A stretch of 30,492 bases of DNA, from the NCBI GenBank assembly GCA_016929205.1, contig JAFGJF010000498.1:1-30492 (forward strand), in the 5' to 3' direction. Made by a program: the position numbers and the translations under genes. The notes beneath the pieces are model-generated. The model saw nothing but the letters and a program-made list of their open reading frames with translations. It was not told the DNA's origin and did not search any database. Within the stretch, counting starts at the first letter, position 1. Each line of letters begins with the position of its first letter. Source of the stretch: Anaerolineae bacterium (GTDB lineage Bacteria > Chloroflexota > Anaerolineae > JAFGEY01). This document shows positions 23,429 through 30,492 of this stretch, in pieces.

Positions 23429-25552
23429 TCAAGCTGAAACCTCAACCGGAAAACGGATCGTTGCCTGCGTGCCCCGCCCATGCGCGTCCTTGACCTCGAG
23501 ACTGCCACCAACCGCCGCCAGCATCGTGCTGTGAAACCGCAAACCGTTGCGCCCGCCAACCGTTGCCGCCGAGGCCATACTCAACCCCACGCCATCATCC
23601 TCGATCACTAACCTTAACCCACCATCGAGATCGAGATCAATCCGAAGGTGCAAAAGTCGTTCGCGATCATCCCCGCGTCCATGTCGCGCCGCGTTACGAA
23701 CCAGCTCCTGCACGGCAAAATAGACGACCTCGTTGACATAAAGAGGCAAACGTTCCGCCGTCTGAACGACGTCCGGCGCGACCTGCCACGAAACCTGGTC
23801 AAACACATCCTTGAAATCGCCTTCAACCAATACACGCAACGCAGCAATCAAGCCTTTCCGGCTGAGCAACTGCGGCGCTGTCGAAGCTGTATCGCGCATC
23901 AGCGTTGAAATCTGGCGATGCGCCGAGGTCAATGCAGCCACAGCCTGTTGAGCCGCCGGCTCACTTTCCAGTTCGCTCAGATGCAGAATGGCTGTATGTA
24001 GCTGTGGCAAAATCTGATCGTGCAGCACACGGCGGCCCTGCCCCTCCATCACTTTGACCTGGGCGATACGTTGGCGCAACAACGCCATCAGCCGTCCGGA
24101 CACCTGGGCGGTAGCCTGGGTATCGATCAATCTCTCACCGCTGGCACGAGCGATTTCGATCTCTTCTTGTGTATACAGCCCGCCATCCTGCTTTTCGCCC
24201 AACAGCAGCGCGCCAACCAGCCCTCGCTCGCTCCACAACGGTACGGCCCAAACCAACTGCTCGTACCGATCTGGATCGAGCGGCACACACATAGCCCTCG
24301 GGGAATCGAATCTATCCGCCACCGAACGTAACAGATGCCCTGATACCGCTGTCTTGGCAGGAAAACTCAATATGGAGCCGATCAACGGCGCGAGCGGCCC
24401 AAGGGCCACCAGGTGAGCGCGCCGCACCGCTAACACGTCTCGGCACAATGCCTGAAACAATGCCGACACGTCGACGTCTAGATCCTGAGCCAGCAAGGAC
24501 TCGTATAGCCGCTGGCTGGAAACAAACGGTCTCAGGTGCGAGATATAACGCTCGCGCTCCACAAAGGAACGCCATCCAAAAAGCGCGTAAAACGTCACGA
24601 TCAACACAGTCGTCAATAACAGCATATAAAGAGGGCGCAGTTGTATGATCAGGCTTCCCCCCGCGACTGCGCTGTAACCGGCAGCAAGAATCATTGCATT
24701 GCGCCAATGCCGGAAAAAACCGCGCCTGGGCAGTGTCTCACCAGTAAAAATCTCATAGGCGACGATAGCTTGCCCCAGCAGAATCACTGCTACAGCAATG
24801 AGCGATGCGATGATCAGGTCGAACCAACCCAGCGTGACCGCCATCGAGCTGTAAATGCCTGCAGTCGCTCGCTGCTGCGCATTGACCACGATCCACACCA
24901 TCACCCAGGCCACCAATAGGCTAACGATCAGCAGCAGGACCGTAGATGCCACCAGCCAGGGGCGTGCACGACGACGCGCCATATCCTTCAGCACTTCCTG
25001 TAAGGATGATGCGTGGCGCAAAACGTCGAGCGACAGGACAATGCACAGCAAAATGTAGAACGGATAGGCCAAAAGCAAGATCGGTACGCCCATCACCGAA
25101 GGCACCGCCGAGAGATCCAGTACCGTGACTTGCCAGAACGAGGGCAAGGGACAGACAAAAAGCAGCATCACTACCAGCGCGACTGCCAGCAACAACGCCA
25201 GAGGGAACCAAAATCGCCGATGTCTACGCAAGCTGGATCGCGTCTCGTTCCAAAACCCCGTATACCACAACATAACCACGTACCAGGCAAAAGGAGAGAT
25301 GATGACCGGTCCCCAGCCTACATACCACCAAAAGTCCATCCCCAGGCTGGCCGTATGCAGACCGCGGCCCAGAATAGCAGAGTGGCTGATAAAAAATAGG
25401 CCACCCAGCAACAATCCCCCACCGGCCAACCAGACGCCCCAATTTCTGCGCTCTGCATTCAAAAGGACAGTCAGTCCCAACCAGAGAAGAATGACTGTAT
25501 TGAACAACGATACGGCCATGATGGCCCAGTCCAAAAGAAAAAGACCTGTCAT
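23429..25552 (-). CDS. Multipass membrane histidine kinase with GAF-like domain (NarX/LiaS-type core)
   Basis: The ATG at 25552 overlaps the response-regulator stop as ATGA; this gives 707 residues. Residues 1-330 contain about eight to nine membrane helices with no domain I recognise. A GAF-like region follows (about 350-480; AVPLWSERGLVGALLLGEKQ is typical of GAF ends). Next comes a HisKA_3-like dimerisation segment with GRRVLHDQILPQLHTAILHL (His511 the probable phosphorylation site), and an HATPase with VQELVRNAARHG, EDDGVGL, GGRNGLRFHSTMLAAVGG and GRGTQATIRFP. This catalytic layout pairs with NarL/LuxR-type response regulators, and one is encoded immediately upstream. The stimulus is probably sensed in the membrane. 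Confidence 0.9.
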   Translation of the reverse strand: MTGLFLLDWAIMAVSLFNTVILLWLGLTVLLNAERRNWGVWLAGGGLLLGGLFFISHSAILGRGLHTASLGMDFWWYVGWGPVIISPFAWYVVMLWYTGFWNETRSSLRRHRRFWFPLALLLAVALVVMLLFVCPLPSFWQVTVLDLSAVPSVMGVPILLLAYPFYILLCIVLSLDVLRHASSLQEVLKDMARRRARPWLVASTVLLLIVSLLVAWVMVWIVVNAQQRATAGIYSSMAVTLGWFDLIIASLIAVAVILLGQAIVAYEIFTGETLPRRGFFRHWRNAMILAAGYSAVAGGSLIIQLRPLYMLLLTTVLIVTFYALFGWRSFVERERYISHLRPFVSSQRLYESLLAQDLDVDVSALFQALCRDVLAVRRAHLVALGPLAPLIGSILSFPAKTAVSGHLLRSVADRFDSPRAMCVPLDPDRYEQLVWAVPLWSERGLVGALLLGEKQDGGLYTQEEIEIARASGERLIDTQATAQVSGRLMALLRQRIAQVKVMEGQGRRVLHDQILPQLHTAILHLSELESEPAAQQAVAALTSAHRQISTLMRDTASTAPQLLSRKGLIAALRVLVEGDFKDVFDQVSWQVAPDVVQTAERLPLYVNEVVYFAVQELVRNAARHGRGDDRERLLHLRIDLDLDGGLRLVIEDDGVGLSMASAATVGGRNGLRFHSTMLAAVGGSLEVKDAHGRGTQATIRFPVEVSA

Positions 25553-26289
25553 CCCACCCACTCGATCCACTCGCCACGCTTGTCGAGCACACTCGCCACG
25601 CCGTTTTCATCCCATACGATCAGCCGTCCTTCCCGGACTATGATCGCCGCCCGCGTGCGCGCCACTTTTTCGTCAGTCGCCGTATCTGCAAGCCCCCAGG
25701 CGGCGTATACCTGTCCATTGGTGCGGCTAACTGCGCGCTTGTCGCGAAACCCTTGTCGTGCCGCAATTTGAGAATTGGTCAACCCCTGGGCCAGCAGTTG
25801 CGCCACGATGCGCTCATTCGGTTCCAACAACGCCAGAGGATCATTTTCATCTTTATGACGCACCTCTTGCACTCGAGCCTCAATCTCGGGGTCAATGAAA
25901 CTGCGTCCAGAGACGGCATCGCGCAGCAGTGGCACAATGCTGGATGGCAGCAGATGATTACTTTTGCGCACATAGGCGTAGTGACTGAGAATGCCGGAGC
26001 GCAAGAAATCGCGGTAATAGGTATCATCGTCCTGGATCGAATAAAACACAACGGGCAGGCGCGGATACTCGCGGCGGACGGCAATCGCTGCCTCGATACC
26101 GTTCATCTCGCCGGCCAACTGTACATCCATCAGGATCACGTCCGGTGCTGATGCCAGGCACGACGCCAACGCCCCTTCGCCACTGCTCTCCGCGCTCACT
26201 ACCTGCACAGCATGCGTAGCCTCCAGGCCTGCCCTGAGCGCCCCACGAAGCGCATCATTGTCCTCAACCAAGATACAAGATAGCATCAC
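25549..26289 (-). CDS. Response regulator with REC and LuxR-like helix-turn-helix
   Basis: A 246-residue protein. The receiver domain (1-130) has ILVEDND for the acidic pocket and VILMDVQLAG with phosphorylated Asp55. The output region (about 155-205) has LEPNERIVAQLLAQGLTNSQIA, a LuxR/NarL-like DNA-binding helix-turn-helix, but the recognition-helix segment (RQGFRDKRAVSRTNGQVYAAWGL) diverges from the usual NarL pattern. A 40-residue tail follows, REGRLIVWDENGVASVLD, whose role I cannot name. It is followed by its kinase with an ATGA overlap and preceded, 25 bases away, by a multipass membrane protein, so the three form one operon. The regulator-before-kinase order is less common than the reverse. 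Confidence 0.88.
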   Translation of the reverse strand: MMLSCILVEDNDALRGALRAGLEATHAVQVVSAESSGEGALASCLASAPDVILMDVQLAGEMNGIEAAIAVRREYPRLPVVFYSIQDDDTYYRDFLRSGILSHYAYVRKSNHLLPSSIVPLLRDAVSGRSFIDPEIEARVQEVRHKDENDPLALLEPNERIVAQLLAQGLTNSQIAARQGFRDKRAVSRTNGQVYAAWGLADTATDEKVARTRAAIIVREGRLIVWDENGVASVLDKRGEWIEWVG

Positions 26290-26314
26290 CTCTCCCTACC
26301 CCAGGCAAAACGGA

Positions 26315-27604
26315 CTAGAAAAGCAAGGGAATAGCCAGTAACAGAAACACGGCCCATACGGCATAGGCGGTCATCCCCCAAGCGTACACCGCTTGCAAAG
26401 AGCGAATCCACAGCTCGGCCTCACATTGAAACTGCCTGTAAACCAACAACACCAACAAGCTAATGTTGATACTGTTCCAGCCAACAACGGCCAGGCGGTT
26501 AACCGTAAACCCGCCCAACACGGTGCGATATACCGTCGCCGACAGCGCATAAAGACTGACCACCACCGCAAGGATAGCTACAACCACGATACCCGCCCGC
26601 AGAATGCGGTGATGCCTTTGTTCCAGGTCCGTCTCCTTGACCGGCGTCGCCCCGATCAACAGCCCCATCACGGCAAAGAGCATCACATTGTACACGATCA
26701 GCACGTCACGATTGCGAAACGGTTCCATAAAGTTGAAAGGAATAACACCGAGGTAAACAACCAGCACCAAAAGCGTCAACGGCAGCATCAAACGCATCAA
26801 GGTCGATATGATCTTGGACAAACCCTGGCGGAACGTCTGTGCAATCGGAGTAATTCGTGGATCGTAGACGCTGGCAATAGCCAGCACCGGGATCAATCCA
26901 AAACCACCGGCAAAGAGCAGTCGCATCACGACGTCGGGCAGCGAGATCCCCAATGCCTCAAACATGCCAATCGTGATCCCGGCAAAGGCACCGCCCGCGC
27001 CCACGTACAATCCGCCAGAAATAAATACCTCGATTGATTTGATGACAAAGGCAAAACGATCCCGAGATGCCGAGCTCCACCCCAAGACATAGATTCCACA
27101 ACCAATCCAGGCCAAAAGCGGCAAATGGAGGATCATCAACAGCGGATAATGCTCACGGCGTCGCAGCGCTACGAAGAAAGTCACGTAAAGAAGCGCAACC
27201 ACCAAGCACATTCCCAAGGCGACGGCGCGCCTGGTGTGCCTGCCTGACGTGATGGTCAGAAAAGCAATGACAAAGCAAGTGGCGATCGGCGCCCAGGCCA
27301 TGGCAAGATAAGGCGTATGGTCGGGCAATTCAAAACGGTCGCCGGACAAAACCCAGAAAATCACCCCCAGCACGACACTCAACGGCGCGGCAAGCTTCCA
27401 ATTGACAGCACGGCCTCGTTCTTGATCGCTGTCTTGCAGACGATAGGTCCACGCTGCGTAAAGCACATTGTCGGGAGACCGTTCGTAGCATGCCAGGATC
27501 GTATCTCTAAACTGCGCCTCTTCTTTGGCCCGGCAAGCGCTTCTATACAACGTCTCCAGCGCTTCCGGATTTCCCGCAGCAACTTGAATCTCTTCCAGAT
27601 ACAT
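26315..27604 (-). CDS. Multipass membrane protein of unknown function
   Basis: The ATG at 27604 has a near-perfect AGGAGG ten bases upstream and is preferred over the open-frame start nine codons earlier (429 residues). The first 60 residues are soluble and helical, with charged and Ala-rich runs. About eleven hydrophobic segments then run to the C-terminus, which ends in a hydrophobic AVWAVFLLLAIPLLF. A late segment, YRTVLGGFTVNRLAVVGWNSI, recalls DUF4153/DUF4173-type membrane proteins, but I would not assign it on that alone. It is the first gene of an operon with a response regulator and a membrane kinase, which suggests a transported or sensed substrate or an accessory to the sensor. Function is not known. 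Confidence 0.8.
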   Translation of the reverse strand: MYLEEIQVAAGNPEALETLYRSACRAKEEAQFRDTILACYERSPDNVLYAAWTYRLQDSDQERGRAVNWKLAAPLSVVLGVIFWVLSGDRFELPDHTPYLAMAWAPIATCFVIAFLTITSGRHTRRAVALGMCLVVALLYVTFFVALRRREHYPLLMILHLPLLAWIGCGIYVLGWSSASRDRFAFVIKSIEVFISGGLYVGAGGAFAGITIGMFEALGISLPDVVMRLLFAGGFGLIPVLAIASVYDPRITPIAQTFRQGLSKIISTLMRLMLPLTLLVLVVYLGVIPFNFMEPFRNRDVLIVYNVMLFAVMGLLIGATPVKETDLEQRHHRILRAGIVVVAILAVVVSLYALSATVYRTVLGGFTVNRLAVVGWNSINISLLVLLVYRQFQCEAELWIRSLQAVYAWGMTAYAVWAVFLLLAIPLLF

Positions 27605-27673
27605 GATATCAAGACCTCCTATCCGGATCATTCAGAATATGGTCTACCATTATCGAACTACGAAACTGCTTCC

Positions 27674-27702
27674 AGTCTACCAGGCACTGCCTCCGCTGTC
27701 AA
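27674..27702 (-). promoter_or_regulatory. Sigma70-type promoter of the membrane protein/two-component operon
   Basis: On the minus strand a perfect TTGACA (27702-27697) lies 17 bases before TAGACT (27679-27674). The predicted start near 27667 leaves a leader of about 60 bases with AGGAGG ten bases before the ATG at 27604. It lies back to back with the radical SAM promoter in the same 203-base intergenic region. Confidence 0.55.
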
Positions 27703-27736
27703 GCACACGGGTGCAAAAAACAAGACGTTCAAACCA

Positions 27737-27766
27737 TAGACGCACCATATCGGAGCGTGATAGAAT
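27737..27766 (+). promoter_or_regulatory. Extended -10 promoter of the radical SAM gene
   Basis: TGATAGAAT (27758-27766) is a TGn extended -10 with TAGAAT as the hexamer. A weak -35, TAGACG (27737-27742), is 18 bases upstream. The transcript would start near 27773 and carry AAGGAG shortly before the ATG at 27808. Only two divergent promoters and no gene are seen in this intergenic space. Confidence 0.5.
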
Positions 27767-27807
27767 GAACACACGATTGTACTAACACAAAAACAAGGAG
27801 CTCAGCC

Positions 27808-29262
27808 ATGAAAGTCAAACTGATTTTGCCCGCGCTGACCGAAGCAACCAGCCCTTATTGGCGGCCGATCAAATACTCGCTCTTTCCACCACTTGGTCTG
27901 GCGACGTTGGCCGGTTATCTGGATGAGAAAGACGAAATTGACATCCAGGACGAACACGTTGAAACGCTCGACCTAGACGACGAACCAAACCTGGTAGTCA
28001 TCCAGGTCTACGTCACCTCTGCCTACCGCGCTTACGAGATTGCCGATCACTATCGTGCCAAAGGCGCATACGTCGCTCTCGGCGGGCTGCACGTAACTGC
28101 ACTGCCGCTGGAGGCAGCTCGCCATGCGGACACGATATGCCTCGGACCGGGTGAAGATACCTGGCCGATCTTCCTGACCGATTTCCGCGCCGGGCATCCT
28201 GCTCAAGTGTATCGCTCGCGCACCCGCACCTTGCTTGATATGCCACGCCCTCGCCGAGACCTGATCAAGCGTCACCTCTACCTGGTGCCCAACTCGATTG
28301 TCGTCTCGCGCGGCTGTCCCCACCACTGCGACTTTTGCTACAAAGACAACTTTTTCCAGGGTGGCAAGTCTTTTTATACTCAAACTGTCGACACTGCCTT
28401 AGCCGAGATTGCTCGCATGCCGGGCCGCCACCTCTATTTTCTTGACGATCATCTCTTTGGCAATCCGCGTTTTGCCGGGGCACTGTTTGATGGTATGAAA
28501 GGAATGGGGCGACTGTGGCAGGCTGCGGGCACCGTGCAGTCTGTGCTCAAGCCGGGACTGCTGGAAAAGGCCGTGGACTGTGGGCTGCGCAGCCTGTTCA
28601 TCGGTTTCGAAACGCTCGATCCCAAAAATCTGAGTGCACAGCACAAGATGCACAACCTCAACCGGGACTATACGGCCGCCATCCGCCGCCTGCATGATCT
28701 GGGCGTGATGGTCAATGCCAGCTTTGTCTTTGGTATGGACGAGGACGACGAATCCGTGTTCGAGCGCACCGTCGCCTGGGCCATCGAACAGGGTGTCGAA
28801 ACCGCCACCTTTCACATTCTCACCCCCTATCCTGGCACCCGGCTCTACGAACGGATGAACAAGCAGGGGCGTATCACCACCACCAACTGGGATCTGTACG
28901 ACACTCGCCACGCCGTCTTTCGCCCGGCCAGGATGTCGGCGCAAGCCTTGGAAAGTGGCTACTGGAACGCCTACCGCGCGTTCTATCGTTGGGAATCGAT
29001 TTTTGCCGCGGCCAATACAAAAGCAGCATGGCCGGGCAAACTGAGGCATCTGGCCTATGCCGGCGGCTGGAAGAAATTCGAACCGCTGTGGGGCCTGATC
29101 GTCAAAGCTCAATGGATAGCCAAAACGCGGCCCTTGTTAGAAACCATTCTCGCTGGCGTCCAGCAGCGTTTTTCCCTACAAACAACAGCACGCAATGCAC
29201 GCAGGACACACGCAGACGCTCAAGCCGGCCGCACCCCGGCAAACCATACACTTGGGTACTAG
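27808..29262 (+). CDS. Radical SAM protein with B12-binding-like N-terminal domain
   Basis: A 484-residue protein. Residues 1-140 form a Rossmann-type B12-binding-like domain (FPPLGLATLAGYL, VALGGLHVTALP, ADTICLGPGED). The radical SAM domain (about 160-370) starts with SRGCPHHCDFCYKD, whose C170, C174 and C177 hold the 4Fe-4S cluster, followed by YFLDDHLFGN, LFIGFETLDP, NASFVFGMDEDD and FHILTPYPGTRLYERM. The C-terminal part (about 390-484) is helical, as in the DUF4070-bearing relatives. This class carries out methylations and other modifications of lipids, hopanoids or natural products; I cannot assign a reaction. AAGGAG lies nine bases before the ATG. The PAP2-VanZ gene starts 10 bases after the stop, so the two are likely co-transcribed. 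Confidence 0.92.
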   Translation: MKVKLILPALTEATSPYWRPIKYSLFPPLGLATLAGYLDEKDEIDIQDEHVETLDLDDEPNLVVIQVYVTSAYRAYEIADHYRAKGAYVALGGLHVTALPLEAARHADTICLGPGEDTWPIFLTDFRAGHPAQVYRSRTRTLLDMPRPRRDLIKRHLYLVPNSIVVSRGCPHHCDFCYKDNFFQGGKSFYTQTVDTALAEIARMPGRHLYFLDDHLFGNPRFAGALFDGMKGMGRLWQAAGTVQSVLKPGLLEKAVDCGLRSLFIGFETLDPKNLSAQHKMHNLNRDYTAAIRRLHDLGVMVNASFVFGMDEDDESVFERTVAWAIEQGVETATFHILTPYPGTRLYERMNKQGRITTTNWDLYDTRHAVFRPARMSAQALESGYWNAYRAFYRWESIFAAANTKAAWPGKLRHLAYAGGWKKFEPLWGLIVKAQWIAKTRPLLETILAGVQQRFSLQTTARNARRTHADAQAGRTPANHTLGY

Positions 29263-29272
29263 AGGTTTATCC

Positions 29273-30142
29273 ATGAATTGGGATCTGTATCTGCTCGAAC
29301 TCGTCAATCAAAGGCTGGCTCATCCCATCCTGGACGCGCTCATAACCCTGATCACCCTTACCGCTATGTTCAGTGTCCCGATCGTGCCATCACTGCTATG
29401 GCGCAAAAGCAAACGCCAGGGAATGACAATGTGGATCGCCATCCTGGTGTCCACTCTTCTGTCCGTAGGCATCCAGTTCACGCTCGGTCGCTCGCGCCCC
29501 ACCGGTATGCGCCTGGTGATGCCGGCATTATCCTTTTCCTCTTTTCCCAGCGGCTATGCCGCCGCCCTCTTTGCTTGCACAACATTGTCGGCCTTGTTCT
29601 GGCCGCGAACACGGGTCCGGGCATGCCTCGCTGCCGGGCTGGCCTCCCTGTCGCAGATCTACCTGGGACAGCACTATCCCAGTGACATCGTGGGCGGGAT
29701 CATTCTCGGCACCGCTACGTCGCTCGTTGTCTACGGCGTCTTTTACCTGCCAGAGCAAGATACGCGCCCGCGCTGGGCCTGGCTGTTGTGGGGACAGGTG
29801 GCTGTGGCGCTGTTAGCCACGCTGGGCGCGTACCTCGACTTGCTTCATCTCGCCTTTCTCACCCTGTCCGGCATGGACAAACTCTTTCACTTTTTATTGC
29901 CCGGGATGCTATCGTTCTTTTCTGTGGGCTGGTGGGCCCAGCGATCTACAAAGGTGGTGCTGGGCACGCTCGCTATCCTGGCCATTGCTGAAGAAGCATC
30001 TCAATCGCTCTCAGCCGTTCGCAGCTTCGACCTCCTTGACCTGGCCGCGACGCTTTCAGGCATACTCTTGTTTGGACTCGTTTCAGCCAGGGTAGGCTGC
30101 CAGCGTCCGTCCGAACTCTCCAGCCAAGAAACCACGACTTGA
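29273..30142 (+). CDS. PAP2-like phosphatase fused to a VanZ-like domain
   Basis: I start at the ATG at 29273 (289 residues), because the longer frame overlaps the radical SAM gene. AGAGG lies a few bases upstream. Residues 1-170 follow a membrane PAP2 phosphatase, but its three motifs are altered: K-x6-RP is Q68...RP (75-76), PSGH is PSGY (92-95) and SR-x5-H-x3-D is SQIYLGQHYPSD (H134 and D138 kept, R changed to Q). Residues 195-285 are VanZ-like: DKLFHFLLPGMLSFFSVG, then EEASQSLSAVRSFDLLDLAATLSG with the E-x2-Q, R and D pattern. PAP2 enzymes hydrolyse polyprenyl or phosphatidic lipid phosphates. With several catalytic residues lost, activity is doubtful; binding of a lipid phosphate is an alternative. 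About eight membrane helices are present. Confidence 0.85.
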   Translation: MNWDLYLLELVNQRLAHPILDALITLITLTAMFSVPIVPSLLWRKSKRQGMTMWIAILVSTLLSVGIQFTLGRSRPTGMRLVMPALSFSSFPSGYAAALFACTTLSALFWPRTRVRACLAAGLASLSQIYLGQHYPSDIVGGIILGTATSLVVYGVFYLPEQDTRPRWAWLLWGQVAVALLATLGAYLDLLHLAFLTLSGMDKLFHFLLPGMLSFFSVGWWAQRSTKVVLGTLAILAIAEEASQSLSAVRSFDLLDLAATLSGILLFGLVSARVGCQRPSELSSQETTT

Positions 30143-30168
30143 GGCAATGCTCCGCTCACGTTGGTTGC

Positions 30169-30186
30169 TATGGCGGCGATGCCATA
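30169..30186 (+). terminator. Possible weak terminator after the PAP2-VanZ gene
   Basis: TATGGC (30169-30174) and GCCATA (30181-30186) form a perfect six-base stem with a six-base loop, followed by ATTT. The stem is short and the T-run brief, so this is only a candidate. It overlaps the hydrogenase-like remnant on the other strand. Confidence 0.25.
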
Positions 30187-30187
30187 A

Positions 30188-30320
30188 TTTCTGGCTCATC
30201 TCCAAGCGTGAATGCGAGGGATCGTAGGCCCGGAAAGCCATCTCTACCATGTTCAGCAGTCCCTCCGACACGTTGCCACCCTTGATCATACCCTTGGCTG
30301 CCTTTTCCACGCGCATTGCG
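30188..30320 (-). pseudogene. Fragment of a NiFe-hydrogenase large subunit
   Basis: On the minus strand, 30319-30218 encodes AMRVEKAAKGMIKGG then NVSEGLLNMVEMAFRAYDP. This is the conserved block just before the nickel-binding DPCxxC of group 3 NiFe-hydrogenase large subunits. The cysteines are gone: the frame continues SHSRLEMSQ, while the neighbouring frame gives SLAFTLGDEPEI, so a small deletion seems to have removed the active-site cysteines. Nothing upstream (30321-30492) or downstream matches the rest of a hydrogenase, so only about 45 codons remain. Confidence 0.6.
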
Positions 30321-30384
30321 AAATGTTTCGCTCCGCCGCCGTAGCCTGAAGACCAACTCGCGCAGCAGCTTTGCCGTGGTATCA

Positions 30385-30492
30385 ATGGCGTCGACGACCC
30401 AGCATCACCCCGACCTGGCCTACGACGCGGTGAACGACGTGTACCTGGCGGTGTGGCGGGACGACCGCGGCAGCAGCGCGGACATCTATGGC
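30385..30492 (+). CDS. Edge fragment with a YLxVWxDxR/DIYG repeat (secreted repeat protein)
   Basis: From the ATG at 30385 to the window edge the frame reads HHPDLAYDAVNDVYLAVWRDD, then RGSSADIYG. This is one unit of the PxxAYD...YLVVW.D.R...DIYG repeats found in large secreted bacterial proteins. The frame is also open further upstream, so the true start is not certain and no signal peptide is visible. GC content from about 30400 onward is clearly higher than in the rest of the window. The gene continues beyond the edge. Confidence 0.55.
   Translation, partial: MASTTQHHPDLAYDAVNDVYLAVWRDDRGSSADIYG

Overview
This window looks like a chromosomal segment of a Chloroflexota bacterium, probably of the Anaerolineae/Caldilineae type. 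That placement is an inference. It rests on moderate GC with long co-directional minus-strand operons, a MASE3-type histidine kinase, and a Val/Glu/Lys-rich linker (VVEKEVEKEV style) followed by a Thr/Pro-rich spacer, which is typical of Chloroflexi surface proteins. No rRNA, tRNA, CRISPR array, transposase or integrase was seen.

Layout. (1) 1-1578, plus strand: the C-terminal part of a uroporphyrinogen-decarboxylase-superfamily protein, then a zinc-ribbon SAM methyltransferase behind a good sigma70-type promoter. (2) 11403-1596, minus strand: a tight five-gene run of a 1659-residue tandem UvrA, an AlkZ/YcaQ-like DNA glycosylase, an alpha/alpha-toroid (squalene-cyclase-like) protein, an enolase-superfamily enzyme and a second URO-D-like protein. 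(3) 20450-11567, minus strand: a compact signalling operon. It holds an ECF sigma factor, a membrane anti-sigma factor with an alpha-2-macroglobulin-like ectodomain, a degenerate GspE/PilB-like module fused to GAF and SpoIIE/PP2C phosphatase domains, an MFS transporter broken by an internal deletion, and a MASE3 histidine kinase. (4) 23210-20544, minus strand: a GtrB/DPM1-type glycosyltransferase coupled to a YdcF/DUF218 protein, a stand-alone M41-like protein with a broken HExxH motif, and a sulfatase pseudogene with an internal deletion. (5) 27604-23429, minus strand: a multipass membrane protein, a response regulator and a large membrane histidine kinase in one operon. (6) 27808-30142, plus strand: a radical SAM protein with a B12-binding-like N-terminus, then a PAP2-VanZ fusion. 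(7) 30143-30492: a decayed fragment of a NiFe-hydrogenase large subunit (minus strand), then the beginning of a GC-rich coding stretch with a YLxVWxDxR...DIYG repeat (plus strand).

How the parts may work together. The most unusual cluster is the sigma/anti-sigma/phosphatase/kinase operon. It looks like an envelope-sensing unit in which an alpha-2-macroglobulin-like sensor controls a sigma factor, with a GspE-derived pseudo-ATPase attached to a PP2C phosphatase. The second is the tandem UvrA next to an interstrand-crosslink-type glycosylase. One UvrA half keeps a UvrB-binding-like region and the other keeps the insertion domain, so the fused protein resembles a single-chain, asymmetric UvrA dimer. 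Two genes (MFS transporter, sulfatase) show the same kind of lesion, an internal deletion joining the N- and C-terminal parts out of frame. This points either to ongoing gene decay or to an assembly problem that read mapping would settle.
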